Shown in pieces: positions 5,643 to 12,324 of a stretch of 15,704 nucleotides of DNA; positions within the stretch are counted from its first letter, which is position 1; each line of letters starts with the position of its first letter. A program made the position numbers and the translations under genes. A model generated the notes under the pieces. The model did no database searches, was not told the origin of the DNA, and saw only the letters and a list, made by a program, of their open reading frames with translations. Source of the stretch: Bradyrhizobium sp. (GTDB lineage Bacteria > Pseudomonadota > Alphaproteobacteria > Rhizobiales > Xanthobacteraceae); NCBI GenBank assembly GCA_028290305.1, contig JAQGKC010000298.1, positions 1 to 15,704 of the forward strand, read 5' to 3'.

Positions 5643-6260
5643 CTACCCGCGAGCCCGCCGCAGCGCTGCCTCGAGTTTGGACCGCTCCTCGCCCCATCGC
5701 GCTTCCTCCGCCCGGGACTGCTCTTCGAGATCCTCGATCTTGGCTTGAATGCCCGCCGCGTCCTGGTCGTGCCTTCGGCGGGCCGCGTCCAAGGCGCTTT
5801 GCGCCTGATCGATATTGATCTGCCGTCGTTCGCGCTCTTTGCGTTGAGCCGCTTCCTCCTTTGCGCGTTCGCGCTCTCGACGTGCCTGTTCCTTCTCGAA
5901 TGCGAGCGCGGCCTTGCGATCCTCCCCTTCGTCGGCGGTCTTCTTGGCATGTTTTTGCGGCTTGCGGCTCGGAGGCTTGCGCGCGGCCTTCTTCGCTCCG
6001 CCGTCGCCGGCGAGATTGCGGGGCAGTTCGGCGTGTTCCTTGAAGTGCCCATTTGAACCCACAGGACGCTTCAGCACTACACCCGGCTTCGCCATGGTTG
6101 CCGCCACGACTTCCGGATCCTCGCTCTGTTTGGCCGCGCCCTGGTGAAAGAGATTGCTGTCCGCGCCCCAGGCGTCCAAGGCGGCCTTCATCGAGGGCGC
6201 CGCTATCGCCAGGTCGAAGAACCCCAGCGAAGTTTCATAGGTCTTTAGTTTCCTAGCCAT
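5643..6260 (-). CDS. TolA-like coiled-coil protein of unknown function (Bradyrhizobium type)
   Basis: This 205-aa protein has three parts: a conserved N-terminal segment of about 85 residues (MARKLKTYETSLGFFDLAIA, then a WGADSNLFHQGAA block and a MAKPGVVLKRPVGSNG block), a Lys/Arg/Pro-rich linker (about 88-108), and a long charged helix from about 110 to the end (KEQARRERERAKEEAAQRKE...), strongly predicted coiled coil. Similar rhizobial proteins are often labelled cell-envelope or TolA-like because of the helix alone; there is no membrane segment or signal peptide here, so I would not call it TolA. It starts 35 bp after rnz on the same strand and may be co-transcribed with the ku-nudix-rnz run. 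Ribosome-binding site is weak. I recognise the family but not a function. Confidence 0.75.
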   Translation of the reverse strand: MARKLKTYETSLGFFDLAIAAPSMKAALDAWGADSNLFHQGAAKQSEDPEVVAATMAKPGVVLKRPVGSNGHFKEHAELPRNLAGDGGAKKAARKPPSRKPQKHAKKTADEGEDRKAALAFEKEQARRERERAKEEAAQRKERERRQINIDQAQSALDAARRRHDQDAAGIQAKIEDLEEQSRAEEARWGEERSKLEAALRRARG

Positions 6261-6295
6261 TCGATATTTTCTTTCGCGACATCATCGGCAACCCT

Positions 6296-7201
6296 TCAAA
6301 ACGCCAGTCGATCGAGGTCTGCCGCCACTCTGGAGTTCGGGAATATTTTTGTCGCCTCCGCCAGGATCTCCTCGTCGGCGTAGCGTCCGGAGATGTGTGT
6401 GAGGACCAGTCGCTTCACGCCGGCGGCCGCAGCGAGCTCGGCCGCTTTCGCGGCTGTAAGATGGCCGTAGTCGAGGGCCATACCGGCATCGCGTTCGAGA
6501 AAGGTTGCTTCGATCACCATGAGGTCAGCGTTCCGGACGTGCTCGGCCAAGCCACCGGTAGTTTCTGTGTCGCCCACGACGACAAGCTTCTTGCGCCCTT
6601 CGGGCGGCCCCAGCACGTCTTCGGAATCGATCCGCCTGCCGTCTGCCAGAACGACCGGGCGCCCTTCCGCCAAATCCTTGCGCACCGGACCGTCCGGCAC
6701 GCCGAGAACCGATAGGCGGTCGGGCAGAAGGTGGCGACGTGCTTGGCTCTCGAACGAAAACGCGAAGCTTTCGGTGTCGCGATGACGCACACGGAAACCG
6801 TCGACAGTGAACTCGCCGGCGTCGATGATCCGCCCCTCTGCCAACGGAACGAGTTGCAACGGGATGGGCGCACGTCCCTCGCCCCAGAGCCCGGCGAGCA
6901 TCCGGACGACGACGTCGAGCGTCTCCGGGCTGCCGTGGATCGTCATGACATCGGTGGTTTGCCGCAGCCGCAGCGTCGAAAACAAACCCGGAATGCCGAG
7001 CACGTGGTCGAAATGGCCGTGCGTCAGCAAGAGCCGGTCGAGCCTTCTGAAGCCAGCGCCGCTCCGGAGCAACTGGCGCTGCGTACCCTCCCCGCAGTCG
7101 ATCATGACGCGGTGGCCCCCGGCCTCCACCAGGAGGCCCGGATGGTTGCGATCCGCCGAAGGCACGCTGGCCGAAGTTCCGAGGAACGTTAGATCGAACA
7201 T
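6296..7201 (-). CDS. rnz: Ribonuclease Z (tRNA 3'-processing metallo-beta-lactamase endonuclease)
   Basis: RNase Z cuts the 3' trailer of precursor tRNAs. With the start at ATG 7201 the product is 301 aa, a normal size for a short-form enzyme, and begins MFDLTFLGTSASVPSADRNH as the family does. The zinc motif is T60-H61-G-H63-F-D65-H66 (LLLTHGHFDHVLG). Further motifs are LVVVGDTETTGG (metal-bridging Asp), YGHLTAAKAAELA and VLTHISGRY with the last His ligand. A longer frame starts at 7252 but would overlap the Nudix gene and adds 17 non-conserved residues; the 7201 start leaves a 13-bp gap. Co-directional with ku and nudix. Variants of this fold also include arylsulfatase-type enzymes, but the motif set fits RNase Z. 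Confidence 0.88.
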   Translation of the reverse strand: MFDLTFLGTSASVPSADRNHPGLLVEAGGHRVMIDCGEGTQRQLLRSGAGFRRLDRLLLTHGHFDHVLGIPGLFSTLRLRQTTDVMTIHGSPETLDVVVRMLAGLWGEGRAPIPLQLVPLAEGRIIDAGEFTVDGFRVRHRDTESFAFSFESQARRHLLPDRLSVLGVPDGPVRKDLAEGRPVVLADGRRIDSEDVLGPPEGRKKLVVVGDTETTGGLAEHVRNADLMVIEATFLERDAGMALDYGHLTAAKAAELAAAAGVKRLVLTHISGRYADEEILAEATKIFPNSRVAADLDRLAF

Positions 7202-7214
7202 TGTCGGGCCGGTA

Positions 7215-7703
7215 CTATCGGTTGTCGCGGCAAACTGTCGTGGCGCACTCAAGCAATCGATCGACGAAAACCATTTGTCCCTTCAGGATCTTCCGTCGCA
7301 CGGCGACGATACCGAACCAAGCCGCGCGGTCGATTTCCGGAAAAGTCCGACGGCGTCCGGAGCGCGGCGGCCATTCTATCTCAAAGGTGTTACTCTGGAT
7401 GAGCGCGGGATCCCAGTCGCCTTCGATGGCCCACGCGTGAACGACCTTGCCGCCCGGCTGCCGCGCCTCGCCGAGAGGCAAGAAATCTCCGTCCGGGTCG
7501 TATCCGGTCTCTTCGGCGAATTCGCGCGGAGCGGCTGACAGCGGCGCTTCGTCGACGCCAATCAGACCCTTCGGGATGCTCCAGGCACCGTCATCCTTGT
7601 TTTGCCAAAATGGTCCTCCCGGATGATCAAGCAGCAATTCGAGATCGACGACGCCTCTTCGAAAAAGCAGGAGCCCGGCGCTTTGCAATTTGCGCGAAGC
7701 CAT
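7215..7703 (-). CDS. Nudix hydrolase
   Basis: A 162-aa protein with a complete Nudix box, G46-x5-E52-x7-R60-E61-F-x-E64-E65-x-G67-Y68 (GLIGVDEAPLSAAPREFAEE), which binds Mg2+ and hydrolyses nucleoside diphosphate-linked substrates. The N-terminal strand QSAGLLLFRR and the WSIPKG segment before the box resemble the Nudix proteins often found beside ku/ligase genes in rhizobia. The substrate cannot be read from sequence. The gene begins 8 bp after ku and ends 13 bp before rnz, so an operon is likely. A sanitising role for nucleotides near end-joining functions is inference from the neighbour. Confidence 0.9.
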   Translation of the reverse strand: MASRKLQSAGLLLFRRGVVDLELLLDHPGGPFWQNKDDGAWSIPKGLIGVDEAPLSAAPREFAEETGYDPDGDFLPLGEARQPGGKVVHAWAIEGDWDPALIQSNTFEIEWPPRSGRRRTFPEIDRAAWFGIVAVRRKILKGQMVFVDRLLECATTVCRDNR

Positions 7704-7711
7704 AGTGAACG

Positions 7712-8632
7712 CTAGGCCGACTTCCGCTGAGGCTTGGCCGACGGCTTCTTCGCCGCGGTCTCCTTCGCCGGTTTCTTTCCGGCGATCGGCATCAGCATCT
7801 CCTTTTGGCCGGCCGACGCCTTCTTGGGCTTTTTGGCCGGCTTTTTCGGCGCCTCCGAAGCGCCGCCTATGCTTTTGCGCAGCGCGTCCATCAGATCCAC
7901 CACGTTCTCTCCGCGCGGCCGCTCCTTCGCGGCGATGGGTTTGCCCGCGCGCTTCTGGTTGATGAGATCGATGAGCGCGGTTTCGTACTGGTCTTCAAAC
8001 TTGTCCGGCTCGAAGTGCCCCGCCTTCTGGTTGACGATGTGCCTGGCGAGATCCAGCATGTCTTTGGTGACTTTGACGTCCTGAATGTCGTCAAAATACT
8101 CCTTCTCGGAGCGGACTTCATAGGGATAGCGCAGCAACGTTCCCATCAAGCCCTTGTCAAGCGGATCGAGGGCGATGATGTGCTCACGGTTGGTCAGCAC
8201 CACCCGTCCGATGGCAACCTTGTTCATCTCTCTGATCGTTTCGCGAATGACGGCGAAGGCGTCGTGCCCGACCTTGCCGTCAGGCACCAAGTAGTAAGGA
8301 CGGATCAGGTACCTCGGGTCGATCTCGCTGCGGTCGACGAACTCGTCGATCTCGATCGTCCGTGTCGACTCCAGCGCGACGTTTTCGAGCTCCTCCTTCG
8401 TCACCTCGATGAAGGTGTCGGTGTCGACTTTGTAGCCCTTGACGATGTCTTCGTTAGCGACCTCCTCTCCGGTGTCGGCGTCGACCTTGGCATACTTGAT
8501 GCGGTGGCCGGTCTTCCGATTGAGCTGGCTGAAGGAGACCTTTTCGGACTCCGAGGTGGCCGGATAGAGCGCTACGGGACAGGTGACGAGCGAAAGGCGC
8601 AGGAAGCCTTTCCAGTTAGCGCGGGGGGCCAT
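7712..8632 (-). CDS. ku: Ku protein, non-homologous end joining
   Basis: Bacterial Ku forms a ring-shaped homodimer on DNA ends and recruits the ligase LigD. From ATG 8632 the product is 306 aa: MAPRANWKGFLRLSLVTCPV is the typical start, followed by the Ku core with HRIKYAKVDADTGEEV, IDEFVDRSEIDPRYLIRPYY, DAFAVIRETIREMNKVAIGR and RHIVNQKAGHFEPDKF. The last 60 residues are a Lys/Ala/Pro-rich tail ending KPSAKPQRKSA, the kind that aids DNA binding and sliding. A GGAG lies 8 nt before ATG 8632, better than the TTG at 8638 two codons upstream. First gene of the ku-nudix-rnz run. No ligD is in the window, so partner and function of this copy are uncertain, but the family call is firm. Confidence 0.95.
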   Translation of the reverse strand: MAPRANWKGFLRLSLVTCPVALYPATSESEKVSFSQLNRKTGHRIKYAKVDADTGEEVANEDIVKGYKVDTDTFIEVTKEELENVALESTRTIEIDEFVDRSEIDPRYLIRPYYLVPDGKVGHDAFAVIRETIREMNKVAIGRVVLTNREHIIALDPLDKGLMGTLLRYPYEVRSEKEYFDDIQDVKVTKDMLDLARHIVNQKAGHFEPDKFEDQYETALIDLINQKRAGKPIAAKERPRGENVVDLMDALRKSIGGASEAPKKPAKKPKKASAGQKEMLMPIAGKKPAKETAAKKPSAKPQRKSA

Positions 8633-9002
8633 ACGCAAAACTCCGTTTCAGGGCGGCACGGACTTAAGACGAACAGGGGCGACCAGTTCCGACATGCATT
8701 TGTCAGGATTCCGAAATCTGCGCCGGGGCGCGAGCAAAGATAGCCACCTATGCTGCGACGGACTTGACGGGTGAACATACAGGGAACAATAATGGATGCC
8801 GTCGGGCTAGATACCTCTGCCTCGCCTGACCTAGGCGCCGGCGCGGATCAGACCATCGTGTCTGGGGCGGCGGTGTCATTGACCCCGTGAGGGTGCGGCC
8901 GGTTGCGAACGAATTTTTCGAGGCCCAAGTCGCCGAGCTACGGTCCAACATGGGGTATGCGCGGGCGGCTGCCGGCTCTGAGGGGAAGAAAGGAGGATCC
9001 GG
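8633..9002. other. Intergenic region upstream of ku and of the 9003 gene, with a PKD-like fragment
   Basis: The divergent region contains the ku ribosome-binding site, the AGGAGG of the 9003 gene (8991-8996) and one 32-aa plus-strand ORF at 8792-8890 (see that entry). A GGAAC on the minus strand near 8680 resembles half of an EcfG-type general-stress promoter, but the partner element is a poor match. Nothing else is supported. Confidence 0.4.
8792..8890 (+). pseudogene. 32-aa fragment resembling the start of a PKD/Ig-like domain
   Basis: ATG 8792 to TGA 8890 encodes a peptide with ADQTIVSGAAVSLTP near its end. The pattern 'GADQTIVSGAAVSL' is the first strand pair of PKD/REJ-like Ig-fold repeats in surface proteins. 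The domain stops there. An AGGGAA lies 8 nt before the ATG. Either a relic of a secreted protein gene or chance similarity. Confidence 0.3.
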
Positions 9003-9251
9003 ATGTCTGAAGTTACGTACTACGTCGCGCTCCCGTTCGTTCTCTCCGACGAGGGCGTCGCCGCAGCCGAGGCCATCGAGTGTTTCAATCCGAGCGCCGC
9101 GGTCATGAAAGCCGAGGCGCTGTCGCGCAAGGAAGGTTACATCGGCGCCCTTGCCTTCAGCCGCAGCGGGAATCCTGCGACCGGCGACTTCGGCGATGCC
9201 AAGGTGATCCGGAGGTTCGGGGACGTGCCCGAGGACCTGAGCGGCCTGTGA
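9003..9251 (+). CDS. Small conserved hypothetical protein (82 aa)
   Basis: The product starts MSEVTYYVALPFVLSDEGVA and contains ECFNPSAAVMKAEALSRKEG, then an AFSRSGNPATGDFGDAKVI block and RFGDVPEDLSGL at the end. I recall similar short proteins in Bradyrhizobium genomes but no function. It is soluble, without signal peptide or membrane segment, and about the size of a single alpha/beta domain. The ribosome-binding site is the best in the window: AGGAGG at 8991-8996, 6 nt before ATG 9003. The stop overlaps the GTG start of the next gene (GTGA), so the two are translated together. Confidence 0.8.
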   Translation: MSEVTYYVALPFVLSDEGVAAAEAIECFNPSAAVMKAEALSRKEGYIGALAFSRSGNPATGDFGDAKVIRRFGDVPEDLSGL

Positions 9252-9466
9252 AGATCGACTGGGTCCGGAATGAGATCGCGCGGATGCGTGGACAGATCGG
9301 GGCTCAGGAGCGAGAGATCCGGATGCTGCAGCGGGCCGGTGCCTCAACGGTCTCGGCCGAGGCGCTGCTCGCGCGGATGCGCGCAAAGTTCGATGGCTTG
9401 TGCAAGGAGAGAGCCGACTTGCGGCGGCTGAGCAAGGTATCCGTCGTCGGCGGAGGCGATCCCTAG
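9248..9466 (+). CDS. Small coiled-coil protein (72 aa), coupled to the upstream gene
   Basis: Starting at GTG 9248, which overlaps the preceding stop codon by the GTGA tetranucleotide, the frame reads VKIDWVRNEIARMRGQIGAQ, a heptad-rich helix, followed by a loop with AGASTVSAEALLARM and a second helix rich in Lys/Arg/Glu (KFDGLCKERADLRRLSK). It forms a likely helical hairpin. Short rhizobial proteins with this pattern exist and have no known role. The overlap argues for translational coupling and a shared function with the 82-aa protein, perhaps as a complex (inference). Confidence 0.75.
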   Translation: MKIDWVRNEIARMRGQIGAQEREIRMLQRAGASTVSAEALLARMRAKFDGLCKERADLRRLSKVSVVGGGDP

Positions 9467-9611
9467 AGCGCTTTCCGCCTTCGATGCGACCCGGAACATC
9501 GACATTGAGGGTCGATCCGCGCCATGGCCTGGCCGCGTCGACGAGAACGGCTTCCGCGCCACCGGCGACCGCCGTAAAGACTTCTGCCTGAGGTTTTCCT
9601 AGTATCCGCCT

Positions 9612-10019
9612 ATGCCCACTTCCAATCCGGTGCAGGACGTCGCGTCGACGTCTCACCGCAAAATCATCCACATCGACATGGACGCTTTCTACGCGTCGGT
9701 TGAGCAGCGGGACAATCCGGAGCTTCGCGGCAAGCCCGTCGCCGTCGGCGGGTCCGCGGAGCGCGGCGTCGTCGCCGCTGCGAGCTACGAAGCCAGAAAG
9801 TTCGGAGTCCGCTCAGCGATGCCGTCGATCACCGCGAAACGGCAGTGTCCCGACCTGATCTTCGTGAGGCCGCGCTTCGAGGTCTACAAGGCGATCAGCC
9901 TTCAGATCCGCGAGATCTTCGCAGAGCACACCGCCATCATCGAGCCACTTTCCCTAGACGAGGCGTATCTCGACGTCACTGAGAACATCCAGGGTATGGG
10001 CGGAGCAATCGCCCTTTGA
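9612..10019 (+). pseudogene. dinB: DNA polymerase IV, 3'-truncated
   Basis: Pol IV is the Y-family translesion polymerase. Residues 15-129 are an ordinary DinB N-terminus: [20 protein letters not shown] with the catalytic Asp D22, the [19 protein letters not shown] fingers segment, and the second acidic pair D116-E117 in [12 protein letters not shown]. After M129 (position 9998) the sequence leaves the family abruptly, adds GGAIAL and stops. A full protein is about 350-420 aa, so the rest of the palm, the thumb and the little-finger domain are gone and the product cannot be an active polymerase. Downstream DNA is the 3' end of an exonuclease gene, so a deletion or recombination joined the two. 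No ribosome-binding site is visible at 9612; a TAGTAT lies 6 bp upstream. Confidence 0.85.
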
Positions 10020-10218
10020 TCTCAAGGACTCGCTCAAGCGGCGCGGTTACCGTTGGAGTGACGGGAGCGATGGCAGACCGAGGTCATGGTATATCGACGT
10101 CGACGAAAGCGGGCTGGATGACGAAATCGCGTTTCTGAAGACCGAAATCTATCTCCGGGATACGGAGCCGCGTCTTCAGACCTTGACGGCGTTCGACCGA
10201 TTTTCGGTCCGAGCATGA
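9994..10218 (+). pseudogene. 3' remnant of an exonuclease / DNA polymerase III epsilon-like gene
   Basis: In a frame different from dinB the DNA reads [20 protein letters not shown], then a DGRPRSWYIDVD segment and, near the end, EIAFLKTEIYLRD and QTLTAFDRFSVRA with TGA at 10216-10218. The pattern F-x-x-K-D-x-L-K-x-R-G-Y-R-W and the terminal LTAFDRFSVR are what I recall of the C-terminal tail of rhizobial DnaQ-like 3'-5' exonucleases, which carry the DEDD nuclease domain upstream. Here the nuclease domain is missing and the fragment begins exactly where dinB ends, so it has no start codon of its own. Family assignment is from memory of the tail motif. Confidence 0.6.
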
Positions 10219-10268
10219 AGCATACTCTCGCGCGTCCAACTCGGTTGAAACCTGCATCGGAGCATACA

Positions 10269-10748
10269 ATGCCGTTAAGCAATGCTGAAATCGACGCCGT
10301 CATCACGGTGCTTTGGCACACCCACGCTATCCGCTGCTATTACGAAGATCGTGCGGTGCACGAAGATAATGTCATGTGGAAAAATAACGGAGGCTTGTTT
10401 CCGAACTTCTCGCGGTACAATTCGCAAAAATGGAAAGACATGATGGGGCGCGACGACCCCACTGTTCGTGGCAGGAGAATCTCTTCTGCATCCATGGCCC
10501 AAGCGCGGAGACAATTCGAGGAGAGCTGCCGAGAGCCGATTATGTTTGCGCTCGAATTGCTAGACAGGGTTCGCGCAGCAGTGACCGAAGCGATACGGGA
10601 AGATGGCCCCTCGGATGATGGCGAGTACGAGGAAGAGGTCGGGAGAAATGCGTGGCAGGAAGTGACGTCCGATCCCTCGGTGAAGAAGCAGTTTATTGAG
10701 TTGGCAAAAAATTGGTGCAACGTGGACGCTTCTTCATTCCAACTATAG
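10269..10748 (+). CDS. Hypothetical protein (159 aa), likely acquired
   Basis: I do not recognise this protein. From ATG 10269 it reads MPLSNAEIDAVITVLWHTHA, then a hydrophilic part with RYNSQKWKDMMGRDD, a helical middle (QARRQFEESCREPIMFALEL), an acidic stretch (EDGPSDDGEYEEEVG) and a C-terminal helix. There is no signal peptide or membrane segment. GGAG lies 6 nt before ATG 10269 and supports that start over the longer frame from 10215, which would overlap the exonuclease stop. Codon use is visibly less GC-rich than in ku or the kinase gene, which suggests horizontal transfer. A cytosolic protein of unknown role. Confidence 0.65.
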   Translation: MPLSNAEIDAVITVLWHTHAIRCYYEDRAVHEDNVMWKNNGGLFPNFSRYNSQKWKDMMGRDDPTVRGRRISSASMAQARRQFEESCREPIMFALELLDRVRAAVTEAIREDGPSDDGEYEEEVGRNAWQEVTSDPSVKKQFIELAKNWCNVDASSFQL

Positions 10749-10800
10749 GCTGGTCGTTCGAGGCGAGGCCTTGCCGCCCCTTCCCTGCGCCGACTTCCGC
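10743..10800 (-). pseudogene. Short fragment resembling a Ku C-terminal tail
   Basis: On the minus strand the frame reads DPKPQRKSAQGRGGKASPRT and stops at TAG 10745-10743. KPQRKSA is identical to the end of the intact Ku tail at 7712, and the DNA AGCGGAAGTCGGC is shared. Just upstream another frame gives VDVIADARARQKAKG and a stop, as if a frameshift separated two halves of one basic tail. Candidate relic of a second ku or similar gene; low-complexity basic sequence makes chance similarity possible. Confidence 0.3.
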
Positions 10801-10875
10801 TGCGGCTTAGGGTCAACCTTTTGCCTTCTGACGGGCCCTGGCGTCCGCGATCACATCCACCGGAGTTACAGGAGT

Positions 10876-11058
10876 GTGAATAAGCGTCCAAGAGTGACCC
10901 CGCCAAAGCTAGGTCTAACAATATCTTCGTTCGCAAATCGGCGTCGGGACCCTACGCCGAATGAAAAGGTTCGCCAACTGTCTGTCTCTCAGCTTGGTAG
11001 ACGTACCGAGTACAAGCATCCGAATTTCCGAATGTGCCCGGAGCTCATCCAAAGATAG
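10876..11058 (+). CDS. Possible small basic protein (60 aa), unknown
   Basis: From GTG 10876 the frame encodes a 60-aa basic peptide (KRPRVTPPKLGLTISSFANR, then KVRQLSVSQLGRR, ending FRMCPELIQR). AGGAG lies only 1 nt before this GTG, too close for standard initiation. No family recognised. It may be a relic or non-coding. Confidence 0.25.
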   Translation: MNKRPRVTPPKLGLTISSFANRRRDPTPNEKVRQLSVSQLGRRTEYKHPNFRMCPELIQR

Positions 11059-11068
11059 TTCGTCAGGT

Positions 11069-11296
11069 TCATGTTGGCTTCCGGGGGCGGAATAGCTCTT
11101 CGACGGACTGTTTCGGGTCCTTGATCCGAGAGCGGTCCTTGCGATCGTTCTTTTGTGCTTCGAGCTTCTGCAGGAAGCGGAAACGCGGCGATCGGGTCGC
11201 GTGCCCTGATCGGCCGTGCTTCGTCATACCGAAACCCTTTTGGCCGCCGTGCGTCATTCGATCACCAACGAAAGCTGTGCGGCTCATTTCTTGCAC
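11069..11296 (-). CDS. Possible small basic protein, unknown
   Basis: The minus frame ends SVEELFRPRKPT and includes SPRFRFLQKLEAQKNDRKDR. An internal ATG at MTHGGQKGFGMTKHG gives about 62 aa, and a GTG at 11296 gives 75 aa. Third positions are GC-rich in the C-terminal half, which favours coding. Very basic, no membrane segment, no recognised domain. No clear ribosome-binding site. Confidence 0.35.
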   Translation of the reverse strand: MQEMSRTAFVGDRMTHGGQKGFGMTKHGRSGHATRSPRFRFLQKLEAQKNDRKDRSRIKDPKQSVEELFRPRKPT

Positions 11297-11378
11297 CCGA
11301 CAGCCGCCACCGGGCGCGATCGATCATTCGCTTCGCTGCTTTTTCGATTCTGGTACGTTGTTTTCTGGGTCTGACTGC

Positions 11379-11594
11379 TTAAGGCCCCGATGTTGCGCTT
11401 GGTCGTGGTCGGTAACCGCGCACGTATCCCGCTGATACGGTCGCCTGTAGCTCCGCTTCCAAGTACTCATTCGCGACTATCAACGCCTTCACAGCCGCCC
11501 GTGCGTCGCCGCCGCAGGCAGCAATGGCCTGATCGGTCGCCGCCTCAAGCTTGTCGGCGTCGGCCTGTGGATTTGGCGCGGCGCTTTGCGGCAT
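11379..11594 (-). CDS. Small conserved hypothetical protein (71 aa, Bradyrhizobium type)
   Basis: The sequence MPQSAAPNPQADADKLEAAT, then ACGGDARAAVKALIVANEYLEAELQ, is one I recall from many Bradyrhizobium genomes as a short protein with a conserved helical GGDARAA-KALIVANE-LE core. No function is known. The last 15 residues (GYRPRPSATSGP) look less like the family and may reflect a frameshift close to the end. It is transcribed away from the SOS box at 11627-11641, which lies 33 bp upstream, so it may be damage-inducible along with the divergent gene (inference). Ribosome-binding site is weak. Confidence 0.7.
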   Translation of the reverse strand: MPQSAAPNPQADADKLEAATDQAIAACGGDARAAVKALIVANEYLEAELQATVSAGYVRGYRPRPSATSGP

Positions 11595-11607
11595 GGGCGG
11601 TTCCGAG

Positions 11608-11637
11608 TTGACTGAACGGCCGGGATGTTCTCATTCT
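11608..11637 (+). promoter_or_regulatory. Predicted promoter with the -10 inside an SOS box
   Basis: TTGACT (11608-11613), 18-bp spacer, CATTCT (11632-11637), then 6 bp to ATG 11644. The -10 fills the spacer of the LexA box, so LexA binding would block the polymerase. The 6-bp distance to ATG repeats the leaderless layout seen in the transferase island, though this -10 is a weaker match. Confidence 0.4.
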
Positions 11638-11641
11638 GTTC
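11627..11641. promoter_or_regulatory. LexA (SOS) box, GTTC-N7-GTTC
   Basis: GTTCTCATTCTGTTC matches the alphaproteobacterial LexA site GTTC-N7-GTTC exactly. It lies between the divergent 71-aa gene (start 11594) and the gene starting at 11644, two nt from that ATG, and could repress both. Match to the consensus is direct; regulation is inference. Confidence 0.65.
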
Positions 11642-11899
11642 TTATGGAGTCAACTGGCCAAAAACGCAATTTTCCGCCGCCTTGGCCGGTCGAGAAGACT
11701 GAGGACTGCTACATCGTGAAAGACGCCAACGGCGTTACGCTGGCCTCAGTTCAATACTGGGACCGGGCGCAACAATGGACGTTCGCGAGCAAACATTTGA
11801 CCTCTGACGAGGCGCGCCGGATTGCGAATGCGATTGCGCGCTTGCCAGAATTTTTGATGCAACGGAGTGGCTTCTATTCGCGGGACGGCGGACACGATC

Positions 11900-12275
11900 G
11901 GTGGAAGCCAAGCCGTCCGTATCATGTGGCGTTAGAAGACAGTTATTGCGAGGCACATGGGATTCCGCTGAAGGCTTTCGGCAACTGGCGAGCGAAGTTC
12001 AAAGCCGAGCCGCAGCTACCGGACCGCAAACTGCTCTACCGGCGCCGGGGCTTAAGTCATAGCGTTAGTCATAGCCTTAGTCATATGACTTACGGCTGCG
12101 CGGAGCCGATCGTGCCGCCGGCACGCGAGGGGCATCGGCGGAAGTTCAGTGAAGCGGATAAGCGCCGGATCGTTGAGGAGGCGGTGCAGCCTGGCGCCAG
12201 CCTGTCGGAGGTGGCGCGCCGCTATGGGATAGCGGCGCGTGTCCTGTTCGGTTGGAAGCAGGAACTAACGCAGGC
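11900..12275 (+). mobile_element. IS66-family insertion sequence remnant
   Basis: Only part of the tnpA gene is left, with no terminal inverted repeats, tnpB or tnpC that I can see. The boundaries are set by where the protein similarity starts (near RPYHVALEDSY) and stops (after GWKQELT), so they are approximate. Such relics mark past rearrangements in the region. Confidence 0.6.
12053..12085 (+). repeat. Short tandem repeat TTAGTCATAGC within tnpA
   Basis: Three copies of a 12-nt unit (TAAGTCATAGCG, TTAGTCATAGCC, TTAGTCAT...) encode the SHSVSHSLSH motif. This repeat is normal in long rhizobial IS66 TnpA proteins. Confidence 0.6.
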
Positions 12276-12324
12276 ACACCAGTTAAACTGTGCGCCACAA
12301 ACGCGAGTGCGCGCGGGCAATGCA

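Larger units (their letters stand above)
10749..11378. other. Gene-poor stretch with relic coding fragments
   Basis: Contents I can support weakly: a minus-strand stretch at 10743-10800 resembling a Ku tail, a plus ORF at 10876-11058, and a minus ORF at 11069-11296. None has a firm identity. The mixture of short, unrelated pieces on both strands suggests a recombination-scarred region. Confidence 0.4.

Noticed and set aside
8660..8690. EcfG-type general-stress promoter upstream of ku
   Set aside because: GGAAC is present on the minus strand, but no good GTT-type -10 occurs at 16-17 bp.
7805..8743. 312-aa plus-strand open frame
   Set aside because: It is the antisense shadow of ku, with the Val/Asp/Leu/His-rich composition typical of antisense frames.
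9560..9612. LexA box or leaderless promoter for dinB
   Set aside because: No GTTC-N7-GTTC is found upstream. TAGTAT is 6 bp from the ATG, but the -35 is a poor match, so the promoter is not listed.
8748..9671. 307-aa minus-strand open frame
   Set aside because: It lies opposite two well-supported plus-strand genes and the dinB start, has Arg/Ser/Pro-rich shadow composition and no recognisable motif.
12053..12085. Short regularly spaced repeats, possible CRISPR-like array
   Set aside because: Only three 12-nt units with no unique spacers, and they encode the Ser-His repeat of IS66 TnpA.
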